From positions 87,155-151,154 of the forward strand of contig NZ_JJMN01000065.1 of NCBI RefSeq assembly GCF_000696385.1: DNA of 64,000 bases, written 5' to 3'. This DNA comes from Vibrio metoecus (lineage in GTDB: Bacteria; Pseudomonadota; Gammaproteobacteria; Enterobacterales; Vibrionaceae). The position numbers and the translations under genes were made by a program. The notes below the pieces were generated by a model. It was not told the DNA's origin and did not search any database. It saw only the letters and a list, made by a program, of their open reading frames with translations. How positions within the stretch are numbered: the stretch's first letter is position 1; each line of letters starts with the position of its first letter. Below are positions 40,804 through 52,343 of this stretch, one piece after another.

Positions 40804-42263
40804 CTAACCAAATCGCGCCAAACGATACATTTTCATGTATTCCTGTGCTGACTCTTCCCAGCTGAAGTTTTGCTGCATCGCACGTTGCTGTACTTTGAGC
40901 ATGTCCTCAGGTTGTTGGAGATAAAACAGCAAAGCACGCTGCATGGTGATCAGTAACGCTTCAGGTGTGGGTTCTTGATAACCAAAACCCGTTAGCACGC
41001 TCAGGAAACTTATCGTAATCGTTCACCGTGTCTTTCAACCCGCCAACTTCCCTTACGATAGGTAACGTGCCATAAGCCATGCTGTAGATCTGGTTCAACC
41101 CACATGCCTCAAACTCGGAAGGCATTAAGAAGAAGTCAGATCCCGCTTCAACCCAGTGGGCTAAACGCTCACTGTAGGTCTCGACAAAAGCAAACTTATT
41201 GCGATGAGAGTGAGCAATTTTATTCAGTCGCGCTGCGACCTCTGGCTCACCCGTCCCGACAATCACCACCTGGACATCAATTACGTAAGAACTGCTCCTA
41301 AAATAGGCAACAAGGTAATGAAAGCCCTTTTTGGTGTGTTAAACGACACACCATGCCAAACATAGGAACATTGGCAACAGGCAAATGTAACTCTTCTTGC
41401 AATGCGGTTTTACACAAGGCTTTACCCTTGCGCATCGATTGTGGTTCATCATTGTAAGTGGTTGGCAAATAGTGATCGGTTTGTGGGTTCCATTCACTGT
41501 AATCACAGCCATTCACAATACCGTGCAAATCCCTTGCGCGACGAACAAAATCATCGACTAAACCATGCGCGCCGAGCGGCGTTAAAAGCTCAGAAGCATA
41601 ATTTGGGCTCACTGCGTTAATTTTATCGGCAAAGGCAATTCCTGCTCGCAACATGCTGACATGGTCATGACCATATTGCAGAAATTCCATACCCGATAAA
41701 TTAAGCTCAGGAATCACTTCCAATTGGTGGTAAGAAAAAATCCCTTTGAAAATGGCGTTATGCACCGTGAGCACGCTTTTGACTTGTTCAAAAAAACTGT
41801 CATAGCGGTAACGCGTTTTCAGCAGAAAAGGAACCAAACCAGTATGCCAATCATTGGCGTGAATAATATCCGGTTGAATCCCCAATTTAGGGAGTACGTC
41901 CAAACACGCTGCGGAGAAAAAACCAAATCGTTCACCGTTATCGGCATACGCTTGGTTATTCTCGGCATACAGAGCCGGGCGATCAAAATAGGCTGGGCAG
42001 TCAATTAAATAGACTGGGATCCCTTCTAACTCGCGTTTAAGCACTCGATAATGAGTGTGCGGCCAGTGAGTAAGCTCGGTTTCTAGAACTAGCTCTGCCT
42101 CTTCTCTACCCGGAACTGAACGATAAGCAGGCAGCGCAATCGCTACCTGCTGATGCAACGCTTTCAACGCCTGTGGTAGGGCTTTTGCTACATCAGCTAA
42201 GCCACCACTTTTTACCAGCCCCTGCACTTCCGACACGGTAAACCAAACGTTGAGTTGTTCCAT
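40804..42263 (-). CDS. glgA: Glycogen synthase GlgA (multiple frame breaks)
   Basis: GT5 glycogen synthase using ADP-glucose, about 484 residues when corrected. N-terminal KSGGLADVAKALP carries the ADP-glucose lysine motif; the C-terminal half holds LMPSEFEACGLNQIYSMAYGT. Five single-base insertions are inferred: near 40988, 41283, 41298, 41313 and 41325. The 1460-bp span is exactly five bases over 484 codons plus stop. Open pieces are 41298-42263, 40961-41269 and 40804-40998. It follows glgC by one base, so the pair forms an operon. Confidence 0.85.
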
Positions 42264-42264
42264 T

Positions 42265-43482
42265 CTAGAATCCTACCTTTGAACCTTTTGCGATGACCAC
42301 AATGCCTTCATCGGAAACGTGGAAACGTTTTCTGTCCATTTCCAGATCTTCACCAATGATAGTGCCTGCCGCAATTTCAACATCTTTATCGATAATTGCG
42401 CGCTTAATTGTGCACCCAGCACCAATTTTTACGTCGCCCAAGATAACAGATTCACTGATAAAAGAGCCAGCAGCAATGTTACTGCGGAAGCCCAGTACCG
42501 ACTTGTAAATGGTTGATCCTTGAATATAACTTCCCCCAGAGATCAAACTGTCTGTCACTTTGACTTTTTTATCCTTCACATCCACAAACGTTGCGGGTGG
42601 CAAAGGTGGGTAATAGGTGTGTAGCGGCCAGCTACGGTTATACAAAGAAAATGGCGGTTCTTTATCGAGCAGATCCATATGAGCAGACCAATAGGACTCG
42701 ATAGTACCCACATCACGCCAATAGGTAGACTCTTTCTCGCCTTTAATTTTGTTGGTCGTGAAGTCATACACGTACACTTTACCGCGCGGGAACATTTTCG
42801 GAATGATGTCTTTGCCAAAGTCATGGCTAGATTCAGTATTTTCCGCATCTTCACGCAGTTCTTTGCTCAACGTTTCTGCATCAAAAATGTAGTTACCCAT
42901 CGATACTAGCGCCCATTCAGGTTCACCGGGGATCGACTTAGGATGGCTTGGTTTCTCTTCAAACCCTATCATTTTTCCGTGTTCATCGACTTCAATGACA
43001 CCAAATTGTGAAGCTTGGCTGATCGGCATACGCAGTGCAGAAACCGTCAGTTCCGCTTCCATACGACGATGGAAATCGAGCATTTGGCGAATATCCATCT
43101 TGTAGATATGGTCAGAGCCAAAAATGCAGACTTGATCTGGGGCAACAATTTCCACAAAACGTAAGTTTTGATAAATCGCATCAGCAGTGCCTTCATACCA
43201 ACGTTTTCCATCACGCATTTGCGCAGGAATAATATCGATAAAGCGATCTGTGATCCCCGAGAGATTCCAGCCCTTTTTCATGTGTAGATACAAAGACTGT
43301 GATTTGAATTGCGTCAATACGTAGATACGCATCAAATCGGCGTTAACAAAGTTATTGAGTGCAAAGTCGATTAGGCGGTAGCTTCCGCCAAAAGGAACTG
43401 CCGGCTTGGTACGGGTTTCTGTCAACGGTTTCAACCGTGACCCCTCGCCACCCGCCAAAATCATGCCTAATACTCCAGCCAT
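42265..43482 (-). CDS. glgC: ADP-glucose pyrophosphorylase GlgC
   Basis: Makes ADP-glucose from glucose-1-phosphate and ATP, the committed step of glycogen synthesis. It has 405 residues: the nucleotidyl-transferase motif ILAGGEGSRLKPLTETRTKP, substrate site WYEGTADAIYQN, then a left-handed beta-helix C-terminus. First gene of glgC-glgA, preceded by a 664-bp gap that should contain its promoter. Intact, unlike glgA. Confidence 0.94.
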   Translation of the reverse strand: MAGVLGMILAGGEGSRLKPLTETRTKPAVPFGGSYRLIDFALNNFVNADLMRIYVLTQFKSQSLYLHMKKGWNLSGITDRFIDIIPAQMRDGKRWYEGTADAIYQNLRFVEIVAPDQVCIFGSDHIYKMDIRQMLDFHRRMEAELTVSALRMPISQASQFGVIEVDEHGKMIGFEEKPSHPKSIPGEPEWALVSMGNYIFDAETLSKELREDAENTESSHDFGKDIIPKMFPRGKVYVYDFTTNKIKGEKESTYWRDVGTIESYWSAHMDLLDKEPPFSLYNRSWPLHTYYPPLPPATFVDVKDKKVKVTDSLISGGSYIQGSTIYKSVLGFRSNIAAGSFISESVILGDVKIGAGCTIKRAIIDKDVEIAAGTIIGEDLEMDRKRFHVSDEGIVVIAKGSKVGF

Positions 43483-44146
43483 GTGTTGTTCTCCATTCTT
43501 TTATAATATTTACCGAACCACGAAATAGGTTTTGCTTTGGGGGCTATATGGTGCGGTGCTCCATGCTTACCGATGGCAAATTTGTACGACAGCCAGCACA
43601 AATGTGCTGAATAAACAATGCAATCGGTTGGCTATACGTTATCGAATCCGCAGCAGAATACCAATCAATTTCTTGAAATCTCCGTGGTCAAAAGGTGAAT
43701 GATGGAAAAGACTTATTCCAACTCACACTCTGTTGGTGGTTCAATTACATAAACCTAACAGTAAAAAATAACGCAATCTTGAATTACTGAAGTCGGTTCA
43801 CCTCCTGATTGATAGAAATGGCTTAGCGAAATAATTCGCCCAATACACTGGAAAGAATGAGTAGAGGATAAAAATCGGACTGAGAAAGAGCATTTGGATC
43901 GGAGTGCAACGATTTGCGAGGAGGTAACTCCGGATCCGGCTAAGGAAGCTCAGATTGAGTGGTTAATCTCATAGTAAGGAGGAAGAGAGGTGAAGACTCT
44001 CTCTTGAGTCACACTCTGGTAAATTGATTGTGAAAGACATCAATAGCGTGTGAAATTTCTCAGAATCGCTTCGCAAAGCGTCATGCAGAAATAAGACAAG
44101 GCAGCACGAGGCTGCCTTGTTATAGCGAGGAAATGACGGCCAGAAG
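43483..44146. other. Long intergenic gap between topA and glgC
   Basis: 664 bp with no convincing gene. It contains the glgC promoter region, a purine-rich stretch (43855-43995) with about ten GGA triplets, a hairpin CGCTT/AAGCG (about 44068-44081), and TTCACCTCCTGA at 43798-43809, which on the minus strand is a full AGGAGGTGA Shine-Dalgarno with no start codon after it. No known RNA was recognised with confidence. Confidence 0.5.
44096..44120 (-). terminator. Terminator-like hairpin after topA
   Basis: ACAAGGCAGC and GCTGCCTTGT form a perfect 10-bp stem around ACGAG, 26 bp after the topA stop; the following T-tract is weak. Confidence 0.6.
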
Positions 44147-46777
44147 CTATTTCGCGTTTTTACGCTTATCCGTCACCAACCATTGCCCATCTTGGAAAAT
44201 CGCCATCCAACCTGATGGCTTACCATCCGTCTCGGTACGAACGTAATGCTCTTTCTCCTTACGAGAGAAACGCACTACAGCCGGTAAACCATCCGGATCC
44301 TGCGCCGGAGCCGACGTCAGATATTGGTATTTTTCAGGTAACCGCTCTGCAAAACGCTTCAACTCTTCCACTAACGGAGCACGAGTTTCACGAGATTTAG
44401 GGAAGTTGCTTGCAGCCAAGAATAAGCCTGACGCACCATCACGCAGCACAAAATACGCATCCGAATTTTCACAAAGCAATTCAGGGAAATGCACAGGCTC
44501 TTCTTTCGGTGGCGCAACTTCACCGTTTTTCAGAATCTTACGGGTGTTTTTACAGGTGTCATTGGTACAACCCATGTACTTACCAAAGCGGCCATTTTTC
44601 AGCACCATGTCTGAGCCACATTTGTCACACTCAACCATTGGCCCTTCGTAGCCTTTCACTTTGAATTCGCCTTGTTCAACGATGAAGCCTTCACAGTTCG
44701 GGTTATTACCACAAACATGCAGCTTACGCTTATCATCAATCAAATAGGCATCCATCGCCGTTTCACAAATTGGACAACGTTTTTTGGCACGCAGCGCGGC
44801 GGTTTCTACATCCTCTTCGAGAACGTTGATCACGCCTTCTTCATCACCTAGGTTGATGGTGGTTTTGCAGCGCTCTTTCGGCGGCAAAGCATAGCCAGAA
44901 CAACCTAAGAACACGCCAGTCGAAGCGGTACGAATACCCATCGGGCGCGAACACGTTGGACACAAGATGTTTGTCATCACAATGTGGTTAGGCTTCATGC
45001 CGCCAACACTTTCATCTTGCTCTGCGGTTTCGAGATCACGACTGAAATCAGCGAAGAACTCATCCAACACTGCCGTCCAATTCACTTCACCTTCCGCGAT
45101 TTGGTCGAGTTTTTCTTCCATACGCGCAGTGAAATCGTAGTTCATCAGATCGTCAAAGTTTTCATCCAGACGATCGGTGACAATTTCACCCATCTTTTCT
45201 GCGAAGAATCGACGCTGGTCAACTTTCACATAACCACGGTCTTGAATCGTCGAAATGATCGAAGCGTAGGTTGATGGGCGGCCAATACCGCGTTTCTCAA
45301 GCTCTTTAACCAACGCGGCTTCTGTAAAGCGTGCTGGCGGCTTAGTGAAGTGTTGTTTTGGATCTAGACTGACTAACTTTAGGCTGTCACCGACTTTCAC
45401 CGGAGGCAAGATCTGATCTTCATTTTTACCCAGCGGACGCTGTACGCGCGTCCAACCATCAAACTTAAGGATTCGACCTTTCGCTTTCAGAGTAAACTCA
45501 GCCGCTTTCACACTAACGGTGGTTGAATCATATTGCGCTGGCGTCATCTGACACGCGACAAATTGATTCCAGATCAGTGCGTACAGCTTATGCGCGTCCG
45601 CTTCCATACCTTCCAGATCATCCGTTGTCACGGTGACGTCAGAAGGGCGAATCGCTTCGTGCGCTTCTTGTGCGTTTTGTTTACTGCCATAAACATTCGG
45701 CTGACTTGGTAAATAAGCCTCACCATAATGCTTAGTGATGTAGCCACGCACATTTTCGACTGCTTCTGCACTCAAGTTGGTCGAGTCAGTACGCATATAG
45801 GTGATGTAACCCGCTTCATACAGACGTTGAGCGAGCATCATGGTCTTTTTCACCCCGTAGCCTAAGCGGGTACTTGCCGCTTGCTGCAAGGTTGACGTAA
45901 TGAATGGTGCACTCGGTTTGCTACTCGTTGGTTTGTCTTCACGTTTGCACACTTCGTACTGCGCATTATTCAGCGCAGAAACCGCAGCCAAAGCTTCCGT
46001 TTCGTTCACAGGTTTGAACGCTAAACCGTCTTTTTGGGCCACCAGCAAGCGGAAATCTTGCTTATCCGCGGTCAACGTATCCGCATTGATATCCCAAAAC
46101 TCTTCCGGCACAAACGCTTTGATTTCACGTTCACGCTCAACCAAGAGTTTTACAGCAACAGACTGTACACGCCCTGCTGAGAGGCCGCGTGCTACTTTTT
46201 TCCATAGCAATGGAGAGACCATGAAGCCAACCACGCGATCCATGAAACGGCGCGCTTGCTGAGCGTTAACGCCATCCATATTCAGCTCACCAGGTTGTTG
46301 GAAAGCCTGCTGAATCGCGTTCTTGGTGATCTCGTTAAATACTACTCGTTTGTATCGCTTTTCATCGCCACCGATGATCTCACGAAGGTGCCAAGCGATG
46401 GCTTCTCCCTCGCGGTCCAAGTCGGTTGCGAGATAAACGCTGTCGGCGTCTTTCGCAAGCTTTTGCAGCTCCGCTACCACTTTTTCTTTACCAGGCAGAA
46501 TTTGATAATTCGCTTCCCAACCATGATATGGATCGACACCCATCTTTTTGATCAGTGCTGAGCGTTCTTTTTCACGCTTTTGCTGCTCTTTATCAGCGAT
46601 AGATAGCTTTTTAGTCGACGCAGCGGCCGCTTTACCGGTTGGTGTGGTGGTTTGTCCTGCCGTAGGCAGATCACGCACGTGTCCCACACTGGATTTCACG
46701 ATAAAGTCTTTACCAAGGTACTTATTGATAGTTTTGGCCTTGGCTGGCGACTCGACGATAACGAGTGATTTACCCAT
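44147..46777 (-). CDS. topA: DNA topoisomerase I TopA
   Basis: Type IA topoisomerase of 876 residues relaxing negative supercoils. TOPRIM ([20 protein letters not shown]; acidic DxDxxR in [13 protein letters not shown]), catalytic tyrosine in [12 protein letters not shown], and four-cysteine zinc fingers in the C-terminal third (CPTC, CPIC, CDKC). A linker insertion after residue 40 is rich in Thr/Lys, typical for Vibrio. Intact. Confidence 0.96.
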   Translation of the reverse strand: MGKSLVIVESPAKAKTINKYLGKDFIVKSSVGHVRDLPTAGQTTTPTGKAAAASTKKLSIADKEQQKREKERSALIKKMGVDPYHGWEANYQILPGKEKVVAELQKLAKDADSVYLATDLDREGEAIAWHLREIIGGDEKRYKRVVFNEITKNAIQQAFQQPGELNMDGVNAQQARRFMDRVVGFMVSPLLWKKVARGLSAGRVQSVAVKLLVEREREIKAFVPEEFWDINADTLTADKQDFRLLVAQKDGLAFKPVNETEALAAVSALNNAQYEVCKREDKPTSSKPSAPFITSTLQQAASTRLGYGVKKTMMLAQRLYEAGYITYMRTDSTNLSAEAVENVRGYITKHYGEAYLPSQPNVYGSKQNAQEAHEAIRPSDVTVTTDDLEGMEADAHKLYALIWNQFVACQMTPAQYDSTTVSVKAAEFTLKAKGRILKFDGWTRVQRPLGKNEDQILPPVKVGDSLKLVSLDPKQHFTKPPARFTEAALVKELEKRGIGRPSTYASIISTIQDRGYVKVDQRRFFAEKMGEIVTDRLDENFDDLMNYDFTARMEEKLDQIAEGEVNWTAVLDEFFADFSRDLETAEQDESVGGMKPNHIVMTNILCPTCSRPMGIRTASTGVFLGCSGYALPPKERCKTTINLGDEEGVINVLEEDVETAALRAKKRCPICETAMDAYLIDDKRKLHVCGNNPNCEGFIVEQGEFKVKGYEGPMVECDKCGSDMVLKNGRFGKYMGCTNDTCKNTRKILKNGEVAPPKEEPVHFPELLCENSDAYFVLRDGASGLFLAASNFPKSRETRAPLVEELKRFAERLPEKYQYLTSAPAQDPDGLPAVVRFSRKEKEHYVRTETDGKPSGWMAIFQDGQWLVTDKRKNAK

Positions 46778-47114
46778 ATTGACTCAAGTGTCCTTCATCA
46801 TTTGGCGATTTCTAAATCGCATGACGTTCTAAAATGTAATTCTTTTTTTACTATCGAGCCAGATAACAAGAAGATCAACTTGTTTTTTATAAAAGCTTTT
46901 TTATTTGCTCGACAAATCGACGAAATGTTGTCCTGCTGTCAAAAACGCGCTCATACTAAAGTGAAGCGCGCCACACCGCGACCCCAAAACAACGAAATAT
47001 GCAATAACTCACAAATTCATTAACAGAATAAATCGTCTTTTTTCTGCGTTCTGTCAAGGCTATAACCGATTACACACTTATACTGTCCGCTTCAGAAAGT
47101 AAGGAGTTATACCT
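46778..47114. other. Intergenic region between topA and yciN
   Basis: 337 bp, AT-rich, divergent promoter region. A TATACT hexamer near 47083 may be the yciN minus-10. Nothing else recognised. Confidence 0.4.
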
Positions 47115-47363
47115 ATGAACCATAAAACCCCTATCAGCGAATTCGACCTATTACTGATCGCAAACCAGATAATTCAAGACCATGAGAGCTACCTTGAAGG
47201 CATGCGCGCTACCCATGTGGAAGAGAAAGAGGGTGTGTTGGTCTTCAAAGGTGAATATTTCCTAACAGAACAAGGCCTGCCTACGGAAAAAACCACCGCA
47301 GTATTCAATATGTTTAAATACTTAGCCCACCAGCTATCCCCTGAGTTTACCGTGCAAAAATAA
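47115..47363 (+). CDS. yciN: DUF2498 protein YciN
   Basis: Protein of 82 residues. [29 protein letters not shown] closely matches E. coli YciN, a DUF2498 protein of unknown function whose gene also lies beside topA. AAGGAG precedes the ATG. Monocistronic, with its own bidirectional terminator. Confidence 0.85.
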   Translation: MNHKTPISEFDLLLIANQIIQDHESYLEGMRATHVEEKEGVLVFKGEYFLTEQGLPTEKTTAVFNMFKYLAHQLSPEFTVQK

Positions 47364-47390
47364 TAAAAGCCTCGTAATGAGGCTTTTATT
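47362..47390. terminator. Bidirectional terminator between yciN and aroA
   Basis: AATAAAAGCCTC and GAGGCTTTTATT pair perfectly around GTAAT between convergent genes. Confidence 0.85.
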
Positions 47391-47434
47391 TCAATTAGTT
47401 AGCGTAAGATCTCTTTAACATTTACCACACAAAA

Positions 47435-48715
47435 TTAGTGGCTTAACTGAGCCAACTTATCAAAGTAATCTGGGAAGGTTTTAGAGGTACATTTCGGATC
47501 GTTAATCGTCACTGGTGTATCACTTAAAGCCACCAAAGAGAAACACATCGCCATACGGTGATCATCATACGTATCGATCGCAGCATGCGTGAGTTGCGCA
47601 GGAGGAGTGATCACAATGAAATCTTCGCCTTCTTCAACCGTTGCGCCAACTTTGCGTAATTCAGTAGCCATCGCCGCCAAACGATCGGTCTCTTTCACAC
47701 GCCAGTTGTAAACGTTACGAATCGCCGTAGTACCTTTGGCAAACAGTGCCGTAGTCGCAATCGTCATTGCCGCATCTGGAATATGGTTAAAATCGAGATC
47801 CACTGCATTCAGTTCGCCGCGGCGAGCAATGACGTAATCATCCCCCCACTCAATCTGCGCGCCCATTTTCTCCAAAGCATCCGCAAACTGAATATCACCT
47901 TGAATGCTGTTTTTACCAATGCCTGTCACTTTTACTTCACCGCCCTTGATCGCGGCAGCGGCCAGAAAATACGAAGCAGATGATGCATCACCTTCGACTA
48001 AGAAGTTTCCGGGGGAGACATAAGATTGGCCGGCTGGGATCACAAACTCTTGGTAATCGTGGTTGATCACCTGAACACCAAACTGTTCCATGATGTGTAG
48101 CGTAATATCGATGTACGGCTTAGAGACCAATTCACCCACGATTTTGATGGTCACTTTCCCTTGAGCCAGTGGGGCTGACATTAAAAAAGCAGTCAAAAAC
48201 TGGCTAGAGATCGAACCATCGATAGTCACGGTACCCGCTTGCAACCCAGTGCCTTGAATACGCAGCGGCGGGAAATTTTCCTGCTCCAGATACTCAATTT
48301 GCGCCCCAGCTTGACGCAGTGCATCCACGAGGTGACCTATTGGGCGCTCTTTCATACGCGGTTCGCCCGTCAGTACATAGTCACCTTGTCCAAGACACAA
48401 TGCAGCGGCCAAAGGACGCATAGCCGTACCTGCATTACCTAAAAACAGCTCTAACGGTTGCGTGGTATGAAAAGCTTGGCCAAGACCTTCCACTTCACAC
48501 GTGGTTTTGTCTGCCGAGAGTTGATATTTCACGCCAAGCTTTGTTAATGCGTTGAGCATATGGCGAATGTCGTCGCTATCAAGCAAGTTGGTCAGACGAG
48601 TCTTTCCGGAAGCCAAAGCCGCTAGCAGTAATGCGCGGTTTGAAACACTTTTAGAACCGGGAAGATTCACTTCCCCTGAGATGAGATTTATCGGTTGTAG
48701 AGTTAAGCTTTCCAT
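47435..48715 (-). CDS. aroA: EPSP synthase AroA
   Basis: 3-phosphoshikimate 1-carboxyvinyltransferase of the shikimate pathway, 426 residues. [48 protein letters not shown] and [19 protein letters not shown] (with the active-site RVKETDR) are all present, identifying the class I enzyme. Monocistronic here; divergent from aat. Confidence 0.96.
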   Translation of the reverse strand: MESLTLQPINLISGEVNLPGSKSVSNRALLLAALASGKTRLTNLLDSDDIRHMLNALTKLGVKYQLSADKTTCEVEGLGQAFHTTQPLELFLGNAGTAMRPLAAALCLGQGDYVLTGEPRMKERPIGHLVDALRQAGAQIEYLEQENFPPLRIQGTGLQAGTVTIDGSISSQFLTAFLMSAPLAQGKVTIKIVGELVSKPYIDITLHIMEQFGVQVINHDYQEFVIPAGQSYVSPGNFLVEGDASSASYFLAAAAIKGGEVKVTGIGKNSIQGDIQFADALEKMGAQIEWGDDYVIARRGELNAVDLDFNHIPDAAMTIATTALFAKGTTAIRNVYNWRVKETDRLAAMATELRKVGATVEEGEDFIVITPPAQLTHAAIDTYDDHRMAMCFSLVALSDTPVTINDPKCTSKTFPDYFDKLAQLSH

Positions 48716-49023
48716 TGAATGTTGTGTTTCCTTGCGCCGCTGAAAGTCCTTGTGGTTATGGGGTCGCGACGAAAATTCTTCGTATCCGCAGACTAACCAA
48801 ATTCAATCACGATCGCTAGCCTTAATCTTGCTCACAATGAATTTTTATTTCTATTTATGCATTTCGGTTTCTCCCTCATTTTTCTATAAGCGGTAAGATT
48901 GGCAAATGCATATAAAATCACTAAGATCGCCGCTCACGACCTCTACTGATGGGTCAGTGATAGGTGTGCCAGCCCACTCACTTCTGCAATTGATCGTAAG
49001 GACTTGCAAGGTAAACCAATACA
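48716..49023. other. Intergenic region between aroA and aat
   Basis: 308 bp; divergent promoter region. No repeat, RNA or clear operator recognised. Confidence 0.4.
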
Positions 49024-49761
49024 ATGGCGATTTATCTCACTGAGTTAGAACAGGAAGACCTCTCCTTCCCCTCTCCATTTACGGCTTTAGAAGAACCTAA
49101 CGGCCTGTTAGCCTTTGGCGGCGATCTCAGCCCTGCGCGAATTTGGATGGCTTACCAGAACGGGATTTTTCCTTGGTATGGGCCGAATGACCCGATTCTA
49201 TGGTGGAGCCCCTCACCACGAGCCGTGTTTGATCCAGCCCAGTTTCAGCCAGCAAAAAGTGTCAGAAAATTCCAGCGCCAGCACCAATACCGGATTAGCT
49301 TGAACCTTGCGACTTCGAACGTTATTGAATTGTGTGCATTAACTCGACCAGCCGAGCAACGTTGGTTAAATAGCCAAATGCGCCATGCTTATGGGGAACT
49401 CGCGAAGCAAGGCCGTTGCCATTCGATAGAAGTGTGGCAAAACGAACAACTGGTGGGTGGACTTTATGGTATTTCAGTCGGCCAACTGTTTTGTGGTGAA
49501 TCGATGTTTAGCCTCGCAACCAACGCTTCAAAGATTGCACTCTGGTATTTTTGTGACCATTTTTCGCGACATCAAGGACAGTTGATTGATTGCCAAGTCA
49601 TGAACCCTCATCTCAAATCTTTGGGTGCCACCACGCTCAGCCGTGAACAATTTATCCAATCATTGCTATCTTTTAAGGAGAAAGCGGTGCTTAGTGGCTG
49701 TTTTGAACCTCAGTGGCTCGCCACACCGACTTCGCCAGTGCCTTCGAGGATTGATGCATGA
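49024..49761 (+). CDS. aat: Leucyl/phenylalanyl-tRNA-protein transferase Aat
   Basis: N-degron enzyme of 245 residues adding Leu or Phe to proteins with N-terminal Arg or Lys, so that ClpAP degrades them. FPSPFTALEEPNGLLAFGGDL, NGIFPWYGPNDPILWWSPSPR and GLYGISVGQLFCGESMFS are signature stretches. Overlaps bpt by 4 bp (ATGA), so the two N-end-rule genes are coupled. Confidence 0.94.
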   Translation: MAIYLTELEQEDLSFPSPFTALEEPNGLLAFGGDLSPARIWMAYQNGIFPWYGPNDPILWWSPSPRAVFDPAQFQPAKSVRKFQRQHQYRISLNLATSNVIELCALTRPAEQRWLNSQMRHAYGELAKQGRCHSIEVWQNEQLVGGLYGISVGQLFCGESMFSLATNASKIALWYFCDHFSRHQGQLIDCQVMNPHLKSLGATTLSREQFIQSLLSFKEKAVLSGCFEPQWLATPTSPVPSRIDA

Positions 49762-50459
49762 GCTCAGACATTCAGCAAATTCGTATTGGATTAACCAACA
49801 ACCATCCTTGTAGCTACTTGGTGGATAGGATGGAACGGGTCGCTGTGGCTATCGACCCACAGATGCAAACGCCCGACACCTATGAAGTCTTAATGGCCAA
49901 TGGTTTTCGACGCAGTGGCGACACGATTTATAAGCCCCATTGTGACCACTGCCAAGCCTGCCAAGCGCTGCGCATTCCTGTCCCTGACTTTACCCCGAGC
50001 AAAAGCCAAAAGCGTTTACTCAAACTGTTGAGCAGTCATTTCCATTGGCAACTGAAACCAGAGATGGACGAAAATTGGTATCAGCTTTACGCGCGTTATA
50101 TTTTTGCACGCCATCGTCATGGCTCGATGTATCCACCCAATAAAATGGAATTTGCCAAATTTGCTCAAGCAAAATGGCTCAATACCCAATATTTGCATCT
50201 TTATGAAGGCGAAAAGTTGGTTGCCATTGCGGTTACCGATTTGCTCCCTAACAGTGCGAGTGCGTTTTACACCTTCTATGACCCTGACATTACGCTCTCT
50301 TTAGGCACTCTCGCGGTGCTTTGTCAGCTGAATTACTGCCAACAAACCAAAAAGCAGTGGCTTTATTTGGGATATCAAATCGATGAATGTCCAGCAATGA
50401 ACTATAAAGTCCGGTTCAATCCGCATCAAAGGCTAGTAAATCAACGTTGGCAAGGGTAG
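49758..50459 (+). CDS. bpt: Aspartate/glutamate leucyltransferase Bpt
   Basis: Leucyl-transferase of 233 residues for N-terminal Asp or Glu substrates (formerly Ate). The N-terminal cysteine cluster CDHCQACQALRIPV and the GNAT-like domain (YKVRFNPHQRLVN end) match the family. Coupled to aat. Confidence 0.92.
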   Translation: MSSDIQQIRIGLTNNHPCSYLVDRMERVAVAIDPQMQTPDTYEVLMANGFRRSGDTIYKPHCDHCQACQALRIPVPDFTPSKSQKRLLKLLSSHFHWQLKPEMDENWYQLYARYIFARHRHGSMYPPNKMEFAKFAQAKWLNTQYLHLYEGEKLVAIAVTDLLPNSASAFYTFYDPDITLSLGTLAVLCQLNYCQQTKKQWLYLGYQIDECPAMNYKVRFNPHQRLVNQRWQG

Positions 50460-50541
50460 AATACGCCGCAACTTCCCATATTGAACGTTTAATGGCAGAA
50501 TCCGCGCCGTTAAAGATCGCCAAATTTCTAAAGAGGATTAA

Positions 50542-50760
<219 letters not shown>

Positions 50761-50783
50761 TTTCTGATTGTCGAACACAAAAC

Positions 50784-50811
50784 AAAAAGCGGAGTTTAGG
50801 CTCCGCTTTTT
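50784..50811 (+). terminator. Terminator after infA
   Basis: AAAAAGCGGAG and CTCCGCTTTTT pair around TTTAGG. Strong. Confidence 0.85.
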
Positions 50812-50893
50812 GTTGCCCTAAAGAAAGCACAATATCGACTCTTTAACTCAACACTGGCTTCACGTAAGAGTTTACGCTCAAAATTTAAAACGT

Positions 50894-50919
50894 AAAAAAG
50901 GCGCTATACCGCGCCTTTT
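50894..50919 (-). terminator. Terminator after fabV
   Basis: AAAAGGCGC and GCGCCTTTT pair around TATACC; on the minus strand a T-run follows, 22 bp after the fabV stop. Confidence 0.75.
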
Positions 50920-50940
50920 AAAATCCAGTTCAAGTCTGAA

Positions 50941-52150
50941 TTAGATATCAATCACAGCAAATTCGACTTCTGGATTCACATCTGCATCGTAATCAATGCC
51001 GTCAATGCCAAAGCCAAACAGCTTAATGAACTCTTCTTTGTACATGTCGTAATCGGTCAGCTCACGCAGGTTCTCTGTGGTAATTTGTGGCCACAGGTCA
51101 CGGCAGTGTTGCTGAATATCATCACGCAGTTCTAGATCATCCAAACGCAGACGGTTATGGTCATCCACTTCAGGTGCTGAACCATCTTCTTTGTACAGAC
51201 GTTGGCTGAACATGCGGTAGATCTGTTCCATACAGCCTTCATGTACACCCTCTTCGCGCATTTTCCTTGAAGACCATGGCGATATAGAGTGGCATCACCG
51301 GAATGGCAGAGCTTGCTTGCGTCACTACCGATTTCAGTACTGCAACGTTGGCCGTTCCGCCTTTAGCTGACAGCTTTTCATTCAACGCAGTTGCGGCGCG
51401 ATCTAAGTCCATCTTGGCACGGCCTAAAGCACCATCCCAGTAGATTGGCCAAGTCAATTCAGTACCGATGTAGCTGTACGCTACGGTTTTACAACCTTCT
51501 GCGAGTACACCCGCTTCTTCAAGCGCTTGAATCCACAGTTCCCAATCCTGACCACCCATTACAGTGATAGTGTCAGCAATTTCTTGTTCCGTGGCGGGTT
51601 CAACACTGGCTTCGATGATCACATCTTTGTTGGTATCGACCGCTGTTGATGTGTAAGTTTCACCAATTGGCTTGAGTGCTGAACGTACTAGCTCACCCGT
51701 GTCTGGCATCTTACGCACTGGAGAAGCCAATGAGTAAACCACCAAATCAATCTGGCCGAGGTCTTGCTTAATCAGCTCAATCGCTTTTTGCTTCGCTTCG
51801 TTCGAGAACGCATCGCCGTTCAGGCTTTTTGCGTACAAGCCCGCTTCGTGAGCCAATTTGTCAAATGCCGCCGCATTGTAGAAGCCTGCTGTACCCGGCT
51901 TTTTGTCGGTACCCGGCTTTTCAAAAAATACGCCGATCGTTGCTGCACCACCGCCAAACGCCGCAGCGATGCGTGATGACAGACCATAGCCGCTAGACGA
52001 TCCGACAACCAACACGCGCTTAGGGGCATTTTTGATTGGACCTTGCGCTTTTGTGTAGGCAATTTGTTCTTTTACGTTCGCTTCACAACCCACTGGGTGC
52101 GTTGTTGTACAGATAAATCCACGAATTTTAGGTTTGATGATCATATTCAA
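50941..52150 (-). CDS. fabV: Enoyl-ACP reductase FabV (frame-disrupted)
   Basis: NADH-dependent enoyl-ACP reductase of fatty-acid synthesis, about 402 residues. FabV type is shown by [40 protein letters not shown] (NADH binding) and the long-spaced catalytic [19 protein letters not shown] then lysine. An extra base in the A-run (T-run on plus) at 51261-51264 breaks the frame; removal joins YIAMVFKE to [17 protein letters not shown]. Frames are 51239-52150 and 50941-51261. Confidence 0.92.
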
Positions 52151-52300
52151 ATTCCTTAAAAAATCGTCGCTAGGATAAAAGGTTCAGACACAAATCGCAT
52201 CTAATTTCTCTCAATTTCGCCGAAAATGACCAGTGGTTGGATCACTCAATCGAGCGTTTTTCTGGTTATGCTCACAAAAAAGCTCAACCAAAAAAATAAA

Positions 52301-52325
52301 GAGGGCTTCTCGATGAGAAGCCCTC
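52301..52325 (-). terminator. Terminator after fadE
   Basis: GAGGGCTTCTC and GAGAAGCCCTC pair around GAT; on the minus strand TTTATTTTTTT follows. Strong. Confidence 0.85.
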
Positions 52326-52343
52326 GACACACTATGTCACTCG

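Noticed and set aside
43855..43995. CsrB-like sRNA from GGA repeats
   Set aside because: About ten GGA triplets but no regular stem-loop repeats or sRNA terminator with strong T-tract; kept only as a possible RNA region.
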